Shown here one piece after another: positions 54,553 to 63,912 of a DNA stretch of 64,000 nucleotides. Source of the DNA: Thermaerobacter marianensis DSM 12885. Its GTDB lineage: Bacteria; Bacillota; Sulfobacillia; Thermaerobacterales; Thermaerobacteraceae. The stretch is taken from assembly GCF_000184705.1 (NCBI RefSeq), contig NC_014831.1, positions 2,480,001 to 2,544,000 on the forward strand. The letters run 5' to 3'. The notes under the pieces are model-generated. The model searched no databases and was not told the origin of the DNA. It was given only the letters and a program-made list of their open reading frames with translations. The position numbers were made by a program, and so were the translations under genes. How positions within the stretch are numbered: position 1 is the stretch's first letter; each line of letters opens with the position of its first letter.

Positions 54553-56568
54553 CTACGCTTGGGCGGCAGGCCGCCGGGGACGCTGCACCGCCAGGTGGGC
54601 CGCCAGCCCCAGAGCGGCCAGCGCCAGCCCCGTCACATCGCCCCGAGAACCCGGGTACATCAGAGCCAGGCCGCCCGCCACCAGCAGCACCCGCTCGTAC
54701 CAGCGGGCCGGTCCGCGCACCCAGCCGCTGACGCCTGCCACCAGGGCAGTCAGACCGGCAACGGCCGTGACCGAGGCCAGCAGCACCCCGTACCAGGGCC
54801 CGTCCCACAGCAGGTTCATCCCCGTGGGACTGAGGGTGAACAGGAAGGGCACCAGGAAGGCCGGCAGGGCGTAGCGCCACGTCAGCCACATGGTGCGAAA
54901 GGGGTTGCCGCCCGTGATGGCCGAGACGGCGAAGCAGGACAGGGCCGTGGGCGGCGACACCTCGGAGAGCACGGCGTAGTAGAAGGTGAACATGTGGGCC
55001 GCCGGCTCGGGCACCCCCGCCTGGACCAGGGCCGGCGCCACCGTCACCGCCGCCACGATGTATGAGGCGGTGATGGGCAGCGCCAGGCCCAGCAAGAGCA
55101 GGACCAGGGCCGCCAGGATCAGCGTGGGAATCAGATGGCCGCCCGACAGGGCCAGCACCAGGGACGAGAACTTGAGCCCGAGCCCCGTCAGGTTCAGCAC
55201 CCCCACGATGATGCCGGCCACGGCCGTCGTCGCCACCACCGACAGGGCCGAGCGGGCGCCGCGATCCAGGGCGTCCACCAGCTTGCGGGGCGTCAGGGCC
55301 GTATCCCGCCGCAGGTAGGAGACCGCAACGGCCAGCGCCATGGACCACATCACCGCGTAGGCGGCGGTGTAGCCCGCCAGCAGGAAGGCGACGATGGCCA
55401 CCAGGGACGTCAGGTGGAACCCGTACTGGCGCAGGAGCCGGCCCACCGGCGGCGCCTCCGCCGCCACGGGCCGGATGCCGGCCCGCACCGTATCCAGCTC
55501 GATCATCAGCAGGATGCAAAGGTAGTAGAGCACCGTGGGCATGACCGCCCAGCGGATCACGTCCAGGTACGAGACCCGTAGAATCTCGGCGATGATGAAG
55601 GAGGCCGCCCCCAGGATGGGCGGGGAGATCACGGCGCCGATGCCGCCTGCCGAGAGCAGGGCGCCGGCCCGCTCGGGGCTGTAGCCCGCCCGGCGCAAGA
55701 GCGGCCAGGTGATGGCCCCCAGGGTCACGGCGGTGGCCACCCCGCTGCCCGAGGGGCCGCCCAGCAGGAAGGAGGCCGCCGTCACCGCCCGGCCGGGACC
55801 GGCGCGGTGGCGCCCCGTCAGGGCCAAGGAGAGGTCCACGAAGAACCGGCCCGCCCCCGAGGCATCCAGCAGCGCCCCGTAGAGGGTGAAGAGGATGATG
55901 AAGGTGGCCGACACCCCCAGGGGGACGCCGAAGATGCCCTCCAGGGACAGATACATCTGGCCGATCAGCCGGGAGAAGCTGTAGCCGCCGTGGCCCCACA
56001 TGCCGGGGAAGTAGGGACCGAAGAAGCCGTAGGCTAGGAAGAACACGGCCAGTGCGGGCAGGACCCAGCCCGTGGTCCGCCGGGCCGCCTCCAGCACCAG
56101 CAGCAGGGCCACCGTGCCCAGCACCAGGTCGGCTGTCTCGGGCCGGATGATGCGGTAGGCCACCTCGCGGTAGAACACCACGAGGTAGGCCATGGTAAGC
56201 GCTGCGACCACGGCGAGCACCACGTCGGTCCAGGGGACGCGGCTGCGGTCTTGCCGCCGGCTGGCGGGGTAGAGCAGCAGGATCAGCGCCAGGCCGAAAC
56301 CCAGGTGGATGGCCCGCATGGGGTGGGCCGGGATGTAGGCGAAGGTAGCCCAAATGTGGTAGATGGCCATGGCCACCGCCAGGAACCGCACGATGGCGGC
56401 CATCGGGCCCGCCAGGCGCCGGGTGGCGCCTTCGAAGCGCTCTACCAGCTCGTCTACGTCGTCGAGGGCCGCTGCCGAGCCCGTGGCGGCCGTCTCGGTC
56501 CCTTTCGCGTCCACCCCAGCCTCCGACGGATGCACCCGCTGGACGTCCTCGCCTCGACCCGCTTGCAT
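54553..56568 (-). CDS. TRAP transporter fused 4TM/12TM permease
   Basis: 671 aa with about 16-18 membrane segments. The small DctQ-like and large DctM-like parts are fused, as in TAXI-type TRAP systems. Diagnostic stretches: GVPLGVSATFIILFTLYGALL, LLGGPSGSGVATAVTLGAI and SAGGIGAVISPPILGAASFI. It imports an organic acid using an ion gradient with the TAXI binding protein. Start ATG 56568 has only a weak GGGGG site. Confidence 0.92.
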   Translation of the reverse strand: MQAGRGEDVQRVHPSEAGVDAKGTETAATGSAAALDDVDELVERFEGATRRLAGPMAAIVRFLAVAMAIYHIWATFAYIPAHPMRAIHLGFGLALILLLYPASRRQDRSRVPWTDVVLAVVAALTMAYLVVFYREVAYRIIRPETADLVLGTVALLLVLEAARRTTGWVLPALAVFFLAYGFFGPYFPGMWGHGGYSFSRLIGQMYLSLEGIFGVPLGVSATFIILFTLYGALLDASGAGRFFVDLSLALTGRHRAGPGRAVTAASFLLGGPSGSGVATAVTLGAITWPLLRRAGYSPERAGALLSAGGIGAVISPPILGAASFIIAEILRVSYLDVIRWAVMPTVLYYLCILLMIELDTVRAGIRPVAAEAPPVGRLLRQYGFHLTSLVAIVAFLLAGYTAAYAVMWSMALAVAVSYLRRDTALTPRKLVDALDRGARSALSVVATTAVAGIIVGVLNLTGLGLKFSSLVLALSGGHLIPTLILAALVLLLLGLALPITASYIVAAVTVAPALVQAGVPEPAAHMFTFYYAVLSEVSPPTALSCFAVSAITGGNPFRTMWLTWRYALPAFLVPFLFTLSPTGMNLLWDGPWYGVLLASVTAVAGLTALVAGVSGWVRGPARWYERVLLVAGGLALMYPGSRGDVTGLALAALGLAAHLAVQRPRRPAAQA

Positions 56569-56664
56569 CCCGCAACCCCCCTCACCGGCTCTGCCGGGCC
56601 AAGCCGCTGCTCGGGCTCCGCCGGCCCAAGCGGCTGCTCGGCTTCGCCGGCCCGACGCTCCTCG

Positions 56665-57546
56665 TCACCAGACCGTCTCCCGCACCACCGTCACCAGGGC
56701 GGTGCCGCCGTCTCCTACCAGGCGGCGGAGTTCCATGCACCGGCCCTCCACCACCAGAGACCGGTGACCGGTTTCGGTCGCCCGTACCCGTAACGGGCCT
56801 GCCGGCGCGCCAGTGGCCGGCACCCAGGCGGTCGTGCCACCTGCCGTCGCCCCGCGGACGGCGGCAGCCGGCTCGTCCCCTTGGGCGGGCGCCAGCCGGT
56901 ACCACATTGCCGCCTCCGCCCACCCTGCCGCCTCCGCCGGCGCGCCCGGGAAATCGCCGGCCGGCGGTTCCCCTGACGGCCGGCCTGGCCACCCGAACCC
57001 GCCGCAGGCCAGAGGCGGGGTGGAGTGGAGGGCTTCAAGCCGCCACCCCGCCCCCAGCCCGCCACCGTAGTACCAGGCGATCTCCGGTGTCGGCGCTTCC
57101 ACGGCGGTCAACACCAGCCCGCCCGGGGTGACCCGGAACCGCTCCCGCACCGGAACGCGGAACATGGAGTGCAGGTACTCCATGACCACCTCCTGGCCCG
57201 GGCGCACCGGCCAGCGGGCCACCAGGTCGCTTGCCGGCGGGGTCGCCGGGCGGGCCGTCGAGCGGGTCACCGCTCCCGCCGCAGACCGGGAAACCGGGCC
57301 GGATCCGGGTTCACCCTGGACCTCCGCACCTGCAGCGCCGGCGGGACCGACCCGCCGGACCTCAAGAAACCACCGGGGCTGCCCGAGCCCTCCCGCCCAC
57401 ACCAGCACCGCACCGCTTGCAGCCAGCAAGGCCAGGAGGATCAAGCCCGCCAGCACGCCCCGCCCGCCGGAGGGGTCCAGGGCCCGGGACCGGGTACCCC
57501 GGGGATGGCCCGGCGTCCCGGCCGGATCGTCAGCGGTTCCATGCAC
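56665..57546 (-). CDS. DUF1850 protein of the TRAP cluster
   Basis: 293 aa. Hydrophobic N-terminal segment (GVLAGLILLALLAASGAVLVW), then the DUF1850 core RWPVRPGQEVVMEYLHSMFRVPVRERF and VEAPTPEIAWYYGGG split by a Gly/Ala-rich insertion; a second insertion lies near residue 190. GTG 57546 follows AGGAACAGG and overlaps the end of the binding-protein gene, suggesting translational coupling. DUF1850 proteins usually accompany TAXI TRAP genes; function unknown. Confidence 0.8.
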   Translation of the reverse strand: MHGTADDPAGTPGHPRGTRSRALDPSGGRGVLAGLILLALLAASGAVLVWAGGLGQPRWFLEVRRVGPAGAAGAEVQGEPGSGPVSRSAAGAVTRSTARPATPPASDLVARWPVRPGQEVVMEYLHSMFRVPVRERFRVTPGGLVLTAVEAPTPEIAWYYGGGLGAGWRLEALHSTPPLACGGFGWPGRPSGEPPAGDFPGAPAEAAGWAEAAMWYRLAPAQGDEPAAAVRGATAGGTTAWVPATGAPAGPLRVRATETGHRSLVVEGRCMELRRLVGDGGTALVTVVRETVW

Positions 57547-58555
57547 CCTGTTCCTGGTAGTAGCGGATGGCACCGGGGTGATACTCTACCACCTGGCCCG
57601 TCACCGCGTTCTCCAGGGTGAGCTTCTCGGCCTCGGGGTGCACGGCCACCAGCTCGTCCTTGTAGTCGAAAAGGGTCTTCAGGATGTCGTAGGCCCGCTG
57701 CTCGTCCATGCTGGCGGGCACCAGCAGGTAGTTGGGCACGGCCACGGTGGGCGTGTCCTGCTTGACGTCGCCGCTGTAGGCGCCGGCGGGGAAGACGTCC
57801 TCGACGTACACGGCGCCGTACTTCTGCACCAGGGTGTCGACCACTTCGCCCATGGGCACCAGGTAGATGTCAAGGCCCGGCGTGTTGGCCAAATCGCTGA
57901 TGGCGCCGGTGGGATAGCCGCCGGACCAGAAGAAGGCGTCGATGCGCCCGTCGCGCAGGGCGTCGGCGGATTCCTGCACGCCGAGGAACTCCCTCTTCAC
58001 GTCGGTCTCGGGGTCGAGACCGGCCGCTTCCAGGATGCGCAGGGCCGTCACCTCGGTGCCGCTGCCCGGTGCCCCGGTGGACACCCGCTTGCCCTTCAGA
58101 TCGGCCAGGGTCCGAATGCCCGAGTCGGCGCGGGTCACCAGGTGGTTGTAGTTGTTGTAGAGCACGGCCAGTGCCCGCACCGGCTGGGGCCCGTCGAAGG
58201 GATCCTGGCCCTGGGCCGCCAGGTAGGCGGTGTCCGCCAGGCTGAAGGCCAGTTCCGCCTGGCCGCTGGCCAGCAGGAGGATGTTGTCCACCGAGGCGGA
58301 GGTCACCTCGGCCACGGCGTTGACACCTTCCAGGTGCCTGGTCAGCACCTCGGCGATCGCCCCGCCGTAGATGTAATAGACCCCGCCCGTTCCACCCGTT
58401 GCGATGCGGATTTGCCCGCCCTGGGCCCCGCCTCCGCCGCCGCTGCCCCCGGCCGGGCTGGGACCGCTGGCCCCGCCGCAACCGGCCAGGACCCCCAGGG
58501 CCAGCACCACAACCAGCGCCGGAATTCCCCTCCGCACCGCCTTCCGCCACCGCAC
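57530..58555 (-). CDS. TAXI-family TRAP solute-binding lipoprotein
   Basis: 341 aa. Lipobox LGVLAGCGG, a Gly-rich spacer, then TAXI domain: IRIATGGTGGVYYIYGGAIAEVL, AELAFSLADTAYLA, LKGKRVSTGAPGSGTEVTA and DAFFWSGGYPTGAI. GTG 58555 is six bases after GGGAGGG, whereas ATG 58561 abuts it. The ligand is unknown (glutamate-like or other acids in relatives). First gene of binding protein, DUF1850, permease operon. Confidence 0.92.
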   Translation of the reverse strand: MRWRKAVRRGIPALVVVLALGVLAGCGGASGPSPAGGSGGGGGAQGGQIRIATGGTGGVYYIYGGAIAEVLTRHLEGVNAVAEVTSASVDNILLLASGQAELAFSLADTAYLAAQGQDPFDGPQPVRALAVLYNNYNHLVTRADSGIRTLADLKGKRVSTGAPGSGTEVTALRILEAAGLDPETDVKREFLGVQESADALRDGRIDAFFWSGGYPTGAISDLANTPGLDIYLVPMGEVVDTLVQKYGAVYVEDVFPAGAYSGDVKQDTPTVAVPNYLLVPASMDEQRAYDILKTLFDYKDELVAVHPEAEKLTLENAVTGQVVEYHPGAIRYYQEQGAWNR

Positions 58556-58661
58556 GTCCATCCCTCCCAGTTCCCGTGACGAGCTGCCGAAAACGTCTCG
58601 TCCGCAGGACGATGGTGTCAAAGTTCGCCACCCGAGCCCCATCTCCTGCCGCCCAACGACG

Positions 58662-58691
58662 TTACTACCAATAATTGGAATACCAGGGCAA
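58662..58691 (-). promoter_or_regulatory. promoter with palindromic operator for the TRAP operon
   Basis: Minus strand: TTGCCC (58686-58691), 18 bases, TAGTAA (58662-58667). The spacer holds the palindrome CCAATAATTGG (58668-58678), a likely repressor site. This is the most AT-rich spot for several kb and sits about 107 bp upstream of the start. Confidence 0.6.
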
Positions 58692-58900
58692 ATGGAACCC
58701 CGCGACGGACTGCGGCCCTCTGCGAGCAAGATGTCGAGCGCTGGCCAGTTGACACGGCCAGCCGGGGCGGCATCGTCGGCAGCCGGTCGTCCGCGTTCCT
58801 CAAGGAAGCGGTCCAGTCCCGGTTGCCGGGGCACGGGGGCCCTGAGCAGGGCACGGAGGCCCTGAGCAGTACGAGGCGCCCCTCGCCGGCCTCCCTTCGT

Positions 58901-59521
58901 CTATTCGCTGGCCCAGATCAACCAGTGGCCCTGGCGCTTGATGAGGTAGAAGTTGCCCACCAGGGAGGGCGCGTCGCCGGCGGTCCGGGCCCCGCGGGGC
59001 AGCACCTGCACCCACCAGCTGGCCTCCAGGACTTGGTCTCCGCAGTTGCTGGCGATCAGGTCCGCGTGCGGGGACGCGCGCGCCGGGCCCACTTCCCCGG
59101 CTGCGGTTGGGTCGATGCCCTCCACGTCGCCGGAACTCAACGGGCGGGCCGACTTCATCTGGTCCAGGATGGGCCAGAACGCCGGATCCGCGGTTCTCTT
59201 CGCCTGCTCGAACTCACCCTTGGCCACGGCCACCATGTGGTCGGTCACAACCTCCATCAACTCGGCGGCGCCGACCGATGGCGGGTATTCGATCCCCTCC
59301 GGGTTCGGGCACGCGGCAGCAAGCCCGAACCCCTCGTGCCGGGCCGGGACGGGCGGCGGGAAGACGTCGCCGGGCAAGGCATCGCCACCGCGTTCACCGA
59401 CGACTGCCCATTGCCCCACGCACCCGGCCAGCAGCAGCCCGGCTAGCACGACGAGAACGCCGCCAGCCCTTCGCCGGGCCCATCCCCGGTCTGGATGGCT
59501 CTTCCACCGCCACGGTTTCAT
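58901..59521 (-). CDS. predicted lipoprotein, unknown function
   Basis: 206 aa from ATG 59521. Lipoprotein signal GVLVVLAGLLLAGCVG (Cys near residue 34). The mature part has an all-alpha/beta look resembling NTF2-like folds (ELMEVVTDHMVAVAKGEFEQAKRTADPAFW and a final GNFYLIKRQGHWLIW), but this is inference. It is not obviously in an operon. Confidence 0.7.
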   Translation of the reverse strand: MKPWRWKSHPDRGWARRRAGGVLVVLAGLLLAGCVGQWAVVGERGGDALPGDVFPPPVPARHEGFGLAAACPNPEGIEYPPSVGAAELMEVVTDHMVAVAKGEFEQAKRTADPAFWPILDQMKSARPLSSGDVEGIDPTAAGEVGPARASPHADLIASNCGDQVLEASWWVQVLPRGARTAGDAPSLVGNFYLIKRQGHWLIWASE

Positions 59522-59843
59522 CCTGTGCACCCCCTGCCGGCACCCCCCACCGTACCGCACCGTGCCGGGCCACGCCCGGACGGTCCCGTGGCCGCGCAGG
59601 CAGCCGGCGGGCCGCCCGCCCGGCTCGACTTCGTTCCGTCTCTGTCAGCTTGAGGAAGAATCCGTCGGTCGTCGCGGGACTCCTGCAGCCATGAACGGTG
59701 AAAGGCAAAGAGGTGAACGAGGTGAAAGGCAAAAGTGACAAGGAAAAGAAAGCATGAACGGGACAAACCGGCCGCCGCCTTCCGGTTCGTCCCGCCCATC
59801 TCTGCCCCGTGAATCGCGGGGGGCGGAGACGCCGCGCCTGTCC

Positions 59844-61235
59844 TCAGTGAGGCGCCGCGACCCCGGCCGGGCCCCAGGGGTAACCTGCCTGCCCCCAGGC
59901 GCTCCCCCCCGCACCCCAGGGATCGCGGGCGGCTGTCCCGTCGGACCAGGATGCGGCCGCCGGCACGAAGCCCGTTCCCGCTCCCGTCCCCGGCGACCCG
60001 GCGGCCGGTGGCATACCCAGGGCCGGTGGCATGCCAGGCGGCGCCATCCCCGGCGGGGCGACCGGCCCGGTCCCCGGCACCGCTCCCGGCGCCGTCACCC
60101 CCACCCCCGGCATCGTCCATGCCCTCGCCGGCCCCGCCGCCGCCCGCGCCGGGGCCATGGCCTTCAGCGCGTCCACCGTGGCCGCATCGAGCCGCTGGAT
60201 GACCGCCACGATCAGCCGGGCGGCGTGTTCCAGGTCCGACAGCCGCAGGATCGACCCGTGGCTGTGGATGTACCGCACCGGGATCCCGATGGACAGCGTG
60301 GGCACGCCGGTCGAGGCCGTGTGGATCTTGCCGGCATCGGTCCCGCCGCCCGGCATCACGTCGAACTGGAGGGGGATGCCGTGGTCGCGGGCGGTATCGA
60401 CCACCAGGTCCCGCAGCCGCAGGTGGGGGATCATGCTGGCATCGTACAGGGAGACGGCGGGGCCGCCGCCCAAACGGCACGAGGCGGGCAGCCGGCTACG
60501 GTCGATACCCGGCGTGTCCGTGGCCACCGTGGTGTCGATCACCAGCGCCACATCAGGCGCCACCGCCCGCACGCTGGTGGTAGCCCCCCGCAGGCCCACC
60601 TCTTCCTGGACGGTGGCCACGGCGTAGACGGCATTGGGGTGCTGGACCGCCGCCAGCCGCCGCAGGACCTCCACCAGGACAACGCAGCCGGCACGGTTGT
60701 CCCACGCTTTGGCCAGGAAGGCCCCGGGCGGCCCCAGGGGCTCGAAGGCACTGGCGGGCACCACCGGGTCCCCCGGCCGGATGCCCAGGGCTTCGGCTTC
60801 TTGCCGGCTGGTGGCCCCCACGTCGACGAACATGTCGCGGATGTCCACGGGCCGGCTGCGTTCGTCCGCCGGGAGGATGTGGGGCGGCTTGGCGGCGATG
60901 ATGCCGGTCACCGGCCCGCGGGCAGTGTAGATCCGCACCCGCTGGGCCAGCATCACCTGGCTCCACCAGCCGCCGATGGGCTGGAACCGGACGAACCCGC
61001 CGTCGTCGATGTGGCTGACCATGAAGCCGATCTCGTCCATGTGGGCGGCCAGCATCACCCGCGGGCGGGCCGCGGCGCCCGGCCGCTCGGCGATGAGGGA
61101 GCCCAGGTTGTCCGTACCCAGACGCGGGGCCAGGGTGCCCAGGTAGCGAGACAGCACCTCCCGCACCGGCGCCTCGTAGCCCGAGACGCCGGGTGCCTCG
61201 GTGAGCTCGCGCAAGAGGGCCCAGTCGGTGGTCAT
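59844..61235 (-). CDS. M42-family aminopeptidase
   Basis: 463 aa from ATG 61235 behind GGAGGTGACGCC. Cytosolic binuclear zinc/cobalt aminopeptidase, often a tetrahedral dodecamer. Motifs: MLAAHMDEIGFMV, AKAWDNRAGCVVLVEVL, TVQEEVGLRGATT (catalytic Glu-Glu), VIDTTVATDTPGI, GGGTDAGKIH and RYIHSHGSI. The M42 core ends near residue 350; the last 110 residues are Pro/Gly/Met-rich and unlike the family (about 350 aa). Confidence 0.92.
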   Translation of the reverse strand: MTTDWALLRELTEAPGVSGYEAPVREVLSRYLGTLAPRLGTDNLGSLIAERPGAAARPRVMLAAHMDEIGFMVSHIDDGGFVRFQPIGGWWSQVMLAQRVRIYTARGPVTGIIAAKPPHILPADERSRPVDIRDMFVDVGATSRQEAEALGIRPGDPVVPASAFEPLGPPGAFLAKAWDNRAGCVVLVEVLRRLAAVQHPNAVYAVATVQEEVGLRGATTSVRAVAPDVALVIDTTVATDTPGIDRSRLPASCRLGGGPAVSLYDASMIPHLRLRDLVVDTARDHGIPLQFDVMPGGGTDAGKIHTASTGVPTLSIGIPVRYIHSHGSILRLSDLEHAARLIVAVIQRLDAATVDALKAMAPARAAAGPARAWTMPGVGVTAPGAVPGTGPVAPPGMAPPGMPPALGMPPAAGSPGTGAGTGFVPAAASWSDGTAARDPWGAGGSAWGQAGYPWGPAGVAAPH

Positions 61236-61385
61236 GGCGTCACCTCCGGGCCCTAACCTGCGCCGGCCGTGGGGTGGATATCCTATACCGCCGGACGGCT
61301 CCGGCCCCGCCGACGGGCGGGCAACCGGGGAAGAACCGGCACTCCGGGACTTGACGTGCCCTGGCCCGTGGATTCCGCCCGGCGA

Positions 61386-61414
61386 TTGACGCGCCCCCGG
61401 CCCCGGTGAACACT
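61386..61414 (+). promoter_or_regulatory. promoter for the CDGSH gene
   Basis: TTGACG (61386-61391), 17 bases, AACACT (61409-61414). Near-perfect -35, moderate -10, and the correct spacing, 47 bp before the start codon. Confidence 0.5.
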
Positions 61415-61460
61415 GGAAGACAGGAGCGCCATCGCCACCAAGCGGGAGGGATCCGCACCG

Positions 61461-61667
61461 ATGAGCCGGCTGGTTCGTCACGATCGCAATCGCCCGTACG
61501 AGGTACGCCCGGAAGGGGCCGAGAAGAGCATCTGGATCTGCGCCTGCGGCCTGTCCAAGAACAAGCCCTTCTGCGACGGTTCCCACCGCCGGACCCGCGA
61601 CGAGAAGGAAGGCGTGCTCTACATCTACGACGATGAAGGCCGGATCGAGGTCCAGTCCATGTACTGA
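61461..61667 (+). CDS. CDGSH iron-sulfur protein
   Basis: 68 aa. The single CDGSH motif [16 protein letters not shown] (residues about 28-43) supplies three Cys and one His for a labile [2Fe-2S] cluster, as in mitoNEET-like bacterial proteins. Role is probably Fe-S or redox handling. ATG 61461 follows GGGAGGG. Confidence 0.92.
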   Translation: MSRLVRHDRNRPYEVRPEGAEKSIWICACGLSKNKPFCDGSHRRTRDEKEGVLYIYDDEGRIEVQSMY

Positions 61668-61698
61668 GCCGAGGAATGGACGCCGGTTACGGGCCACC

Positions 61699-61719
61699 GC
61701 GGCCGCCGGTGGCGGCCGC
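61699..61719. terminator. GC hairpin between convergent genes
   Basis: GCGGCCGCC (61699-61707) and GGCGGCCGC (61711-61719) pair around GGT between the CDGSH and methyltransferase stops. No U tract. Confidence 0.5.
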
Positions 61720-61730
61720 ATGCCGGCGGG

Positions 61731-62588
61731 CTACGGCTTGCGCGCCACCAGCAGCACCCGCCGCTTGACGTACACCCAGCCGCCGGGGCCCTCGGTCACC
61801 ACCTGCGTCCGGATGGCAGGTTCGTCCTGATTCCAGCGGGCCTGGAGCCGGGCCAGCACGCCCGGCTCCAGGGGAACCGGCGCCAGCCACGCCGCCAGCG
61901 GTTGGGGGTCGGGCAGGACCTCCAGCCGCTCCAGTTCCAGCCCGGCCGCCTCGACCATGGCCGCCCACCGGCCCGGTGGGTGGGCCCAGGCGTGGGAGGC
62001 GTCCCGGATCCGTTCCAGATCGTTGAAGAGTGCCGCCGCGGCGGGATGGGCGGGCGGGGTCATGTCGACCACCCCCAGGCGGCCCCCCGGGCGGAGGACC
62101 CGCGCCATCTCGGCCAGCGCCGCCGGCACGTCCCGGAAGTGGTGGGCCGCCCGGCGGCAGGTCACCAGGTCGAAGGACGCCGCGGGAAAGGGCAGGTCGT
62201 GGACGTCGCCCACCACGAACCGCGCGTTGCGGACGCCCCGCTCCGCCGCCTCCCGGGCAAAGGCCTCGCCCATGGCCGGGGTGAGGTCGATGCCCGTCGC
62301 CTCCGCCACCCGGGGCGCGAAGGTCAGGGCCGTGTGCCCGGTGGCTGTGGCCACGTCCAGCAGGTGCTGGTCGGGCCGGGGATCCAGGGCCTCGACCAGG
62401 GCGTAGAGGTCGGCGCCGGCCCGGTGCCCCGGGCTCCGGCGGTATGCTTCCGTATGCTGGCCGAAGAAGGTCTTGATGGCCTCGGGGTCGCCACCTCGGC
62501 CGGCCCCGGCACCGGCGGACGAACCGGCCGGGGGCGCCCCCGGTCGTTCCTGCCGTTCCTTTCGTTCGTTGCGTTCCGGCCGTTCCAC
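61731..62588 (-). CDS. class I SAM-dependent methyltransferase (UbiE-like)
   Basis: 285 aa from GTG 62588 behind GGGAGGCGG. The first 40 residues are charged and Gly/Ala-rich. Core: LLDVATATGHTALTFA (SAM motif I), ATGIDLTPAMGEAFAREA, FVVGDVHDLPFPAASFDLVTCRR and MARVLRPGGRLGVVDM, typical of Methyltransf_11/UbiE proteins. The substrate is unknown. Confidence 0.85.
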   Translation of the reverse strand: MERPERNERKERQERPGAPPAGSSAGAGAGRGGDPEAIKTFFGQHTEAYRRSPGHRAGADLYALVEALDPRPDQHLLDVATATGHTALTFAPRVAEATGIDLTPAMGEAFAREAAERGVRNARFVVGDVHDLPFPAASFDLVTCRRAAHHFRDVPAALAEMARVLRPGGRLGVVDMTPPAHPAAAALFNDLERIRDASHAWAHPPGRWAAMVEAAGLELERLEVLPDPQPLAAWLAPVPLEPGVLARLQARWNQDEPAIRTQVVTEGPGGWVYVKRRVLLVARKP

Positions 62589-62879
62589 GCTTTTCCGCCT
62601 CCCGTCGTGTTGCGCCAGCTCCGCGGATGGGGGCCTGGCCAGGCGGTTCGTCCACGTCGACCTTGGTTTGTCCTCGGGCCTACCTTGGTGTCTGTTCGGG
62701 CCGTTCGAACCGCACCGGTTCTCGCATCGGTTCTCGCACCGGTTCCTCCCCCGGCAAAACCCGGTTACGATGGTAGCATCGGGCCTGTCCGCCTTCCATG
62801 GTTCGACGGAGCCCGCCGGCCGGCGCACGGTGCGCGACGTGGCCGAAGCCGGCCTTGCACCGGTGAGGGAGGGACCACG

Positions 62880-63239
62880 GTGTCGACGTTGCCCTTTGTC
62901 CACGGCTTTCTCGGGCCCATCGTGTTTGCCTTTGCCGTGCTGCGGGTGATCTGGACCGGGTACCGCATGCTGACGGGCCGGGATCTGCCCGCCTCCCGCA
63001 TGCTGGGTGGGTTGTCCATCGGTTTGTTCGATTTGCAAGCGCTGCTGGGCATCGTCCTACTGGCTACGGTGGGGGTAGGTACCGTGACATGGCGTCATCC
63101 CCTGCTGATGCTGGCTGCGGCGGTCCTGGCCCACATGAGCGTGGCCACGGGCCGGCGCGCCGAGGGGCGGGCGGCGGCGCCCTTCGTCCTGGCTTTGATC
63201 AGCGCCGTCCTGGTGGCGGTGGCCTATCCCGCGCCGTGA
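62880..63239 (+). CDS. small membrane protein
   Basis: 119 aa, four hydrophobic segments, GTG 62880 eight bases after GGAGGG. Contains GPIVFAFAVLRVIWTGYRML and a His in TWRHPLLMLAAAVLAHMS, a pattern reminiscent of small haem-binding membrane proteins, but I cannot name a family. Confidence 0.65.
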   Translation: MSTLPFVHGFLGPIVFAFAVLRVIWTGYRMLTGRDLPASRMLGGLSIGLFDLQALLGIVLLATVGVGTVTWRHPLLMLAAAVLAHMSVATGRRAEGRAAAPFVLALISAVLVAVAYPAP

Positions 63240-63435
63240 CGGATCCCCGACGTCGCAGGGCGGATCCCGGATCGTAGCGTAACCCGTTCCCGCCCTGGGG
63301 CCCGGCGTGTCGCAGACCGCAGCGGATGACCTCACCGCAGCAGGCGGCGCTCCGGTGCGCCGCCAAGGGCGGTGCGGATTCTCCTGGGAACGCCTGTGGA
63401 GTCGACATCCAACGGCCTGTCAAGGAGGGCCTATC

Positions 63436-63912
63436 ATGCCGCGGGCATGGCGAAACCTGTACGTGCTGCTCATGGCCGCCTGGTTCGGCATCATGGGCTA
63501 TTACACGGGCATCCTGACCCCCACCCTGACCCGCGCCTTCCCCGCTGATTTCGGCACCATCGTGGCGGCCCTCTTCCCGGGCTACTTCCGGATGGGGGAG
63601 GTCCTCGCCTTCGCCGCCACCCTGGCGGCCCTGATGGAATACCGCGGCCATCGGGCCGGGGCGGCCCGGAACGGCGCTCCCGGCGCCGGGTGGCGCCTGG
63701 CCATCGGGCTGGCGGCCCTGGCGCTGGTGGCCGCCAACCGGGAGCTGGTTCTTCCCGCGGCCCACGCCGCCCGCGGCACCGAAGCCTTCGGCGCCCTGCA
63801 CGGCATCTCCATGGGGATCAACCTGCTGACCGCCCTGCTGGCCCTCTTGGGGACCGCCAGCGGTCTGCTGGCGGCGGCCCCAACCGAGGGCCGGCGCCCG
63901 GGGGCCCGCTGA
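63436..63912 (+). CDS. DUF4149/TMEM205-like membrane protein
   Basis: 158 aa, four membrane segments, ATG 63436 behind AAGGAGGG. The pattern WFGIMGYYTGILTPTLTRAFP, LFPGYFRMGEVLAF and LHGISMGINLLTALLALL fits DUF4149. The preceding gene may be in the same transcript (gap about 200 bp). Function unknown. Confidence 0.7.
   Translation: MPRAWRNLYVLLMAAWFGIMGYYTGILTPTLTRAFPADFGTIVAALFPGYFRMGEVLAFAATLAALMEYRGHRAGAARNGAPGAGWRLAIGLAALALVAANRELVLPAAHAARGTEAFGALHGISMGINLLTALLALLGTASGLLAAAPTEGRRPGAR

Noticed and set aside
50678-56575. 1965-codon open frame on the minus strand
   Set aside because: It runs antisense through cheA-cheR and beside the TRAP gene; high G+C removes stops. The real genes have conserved motifs in other frames.
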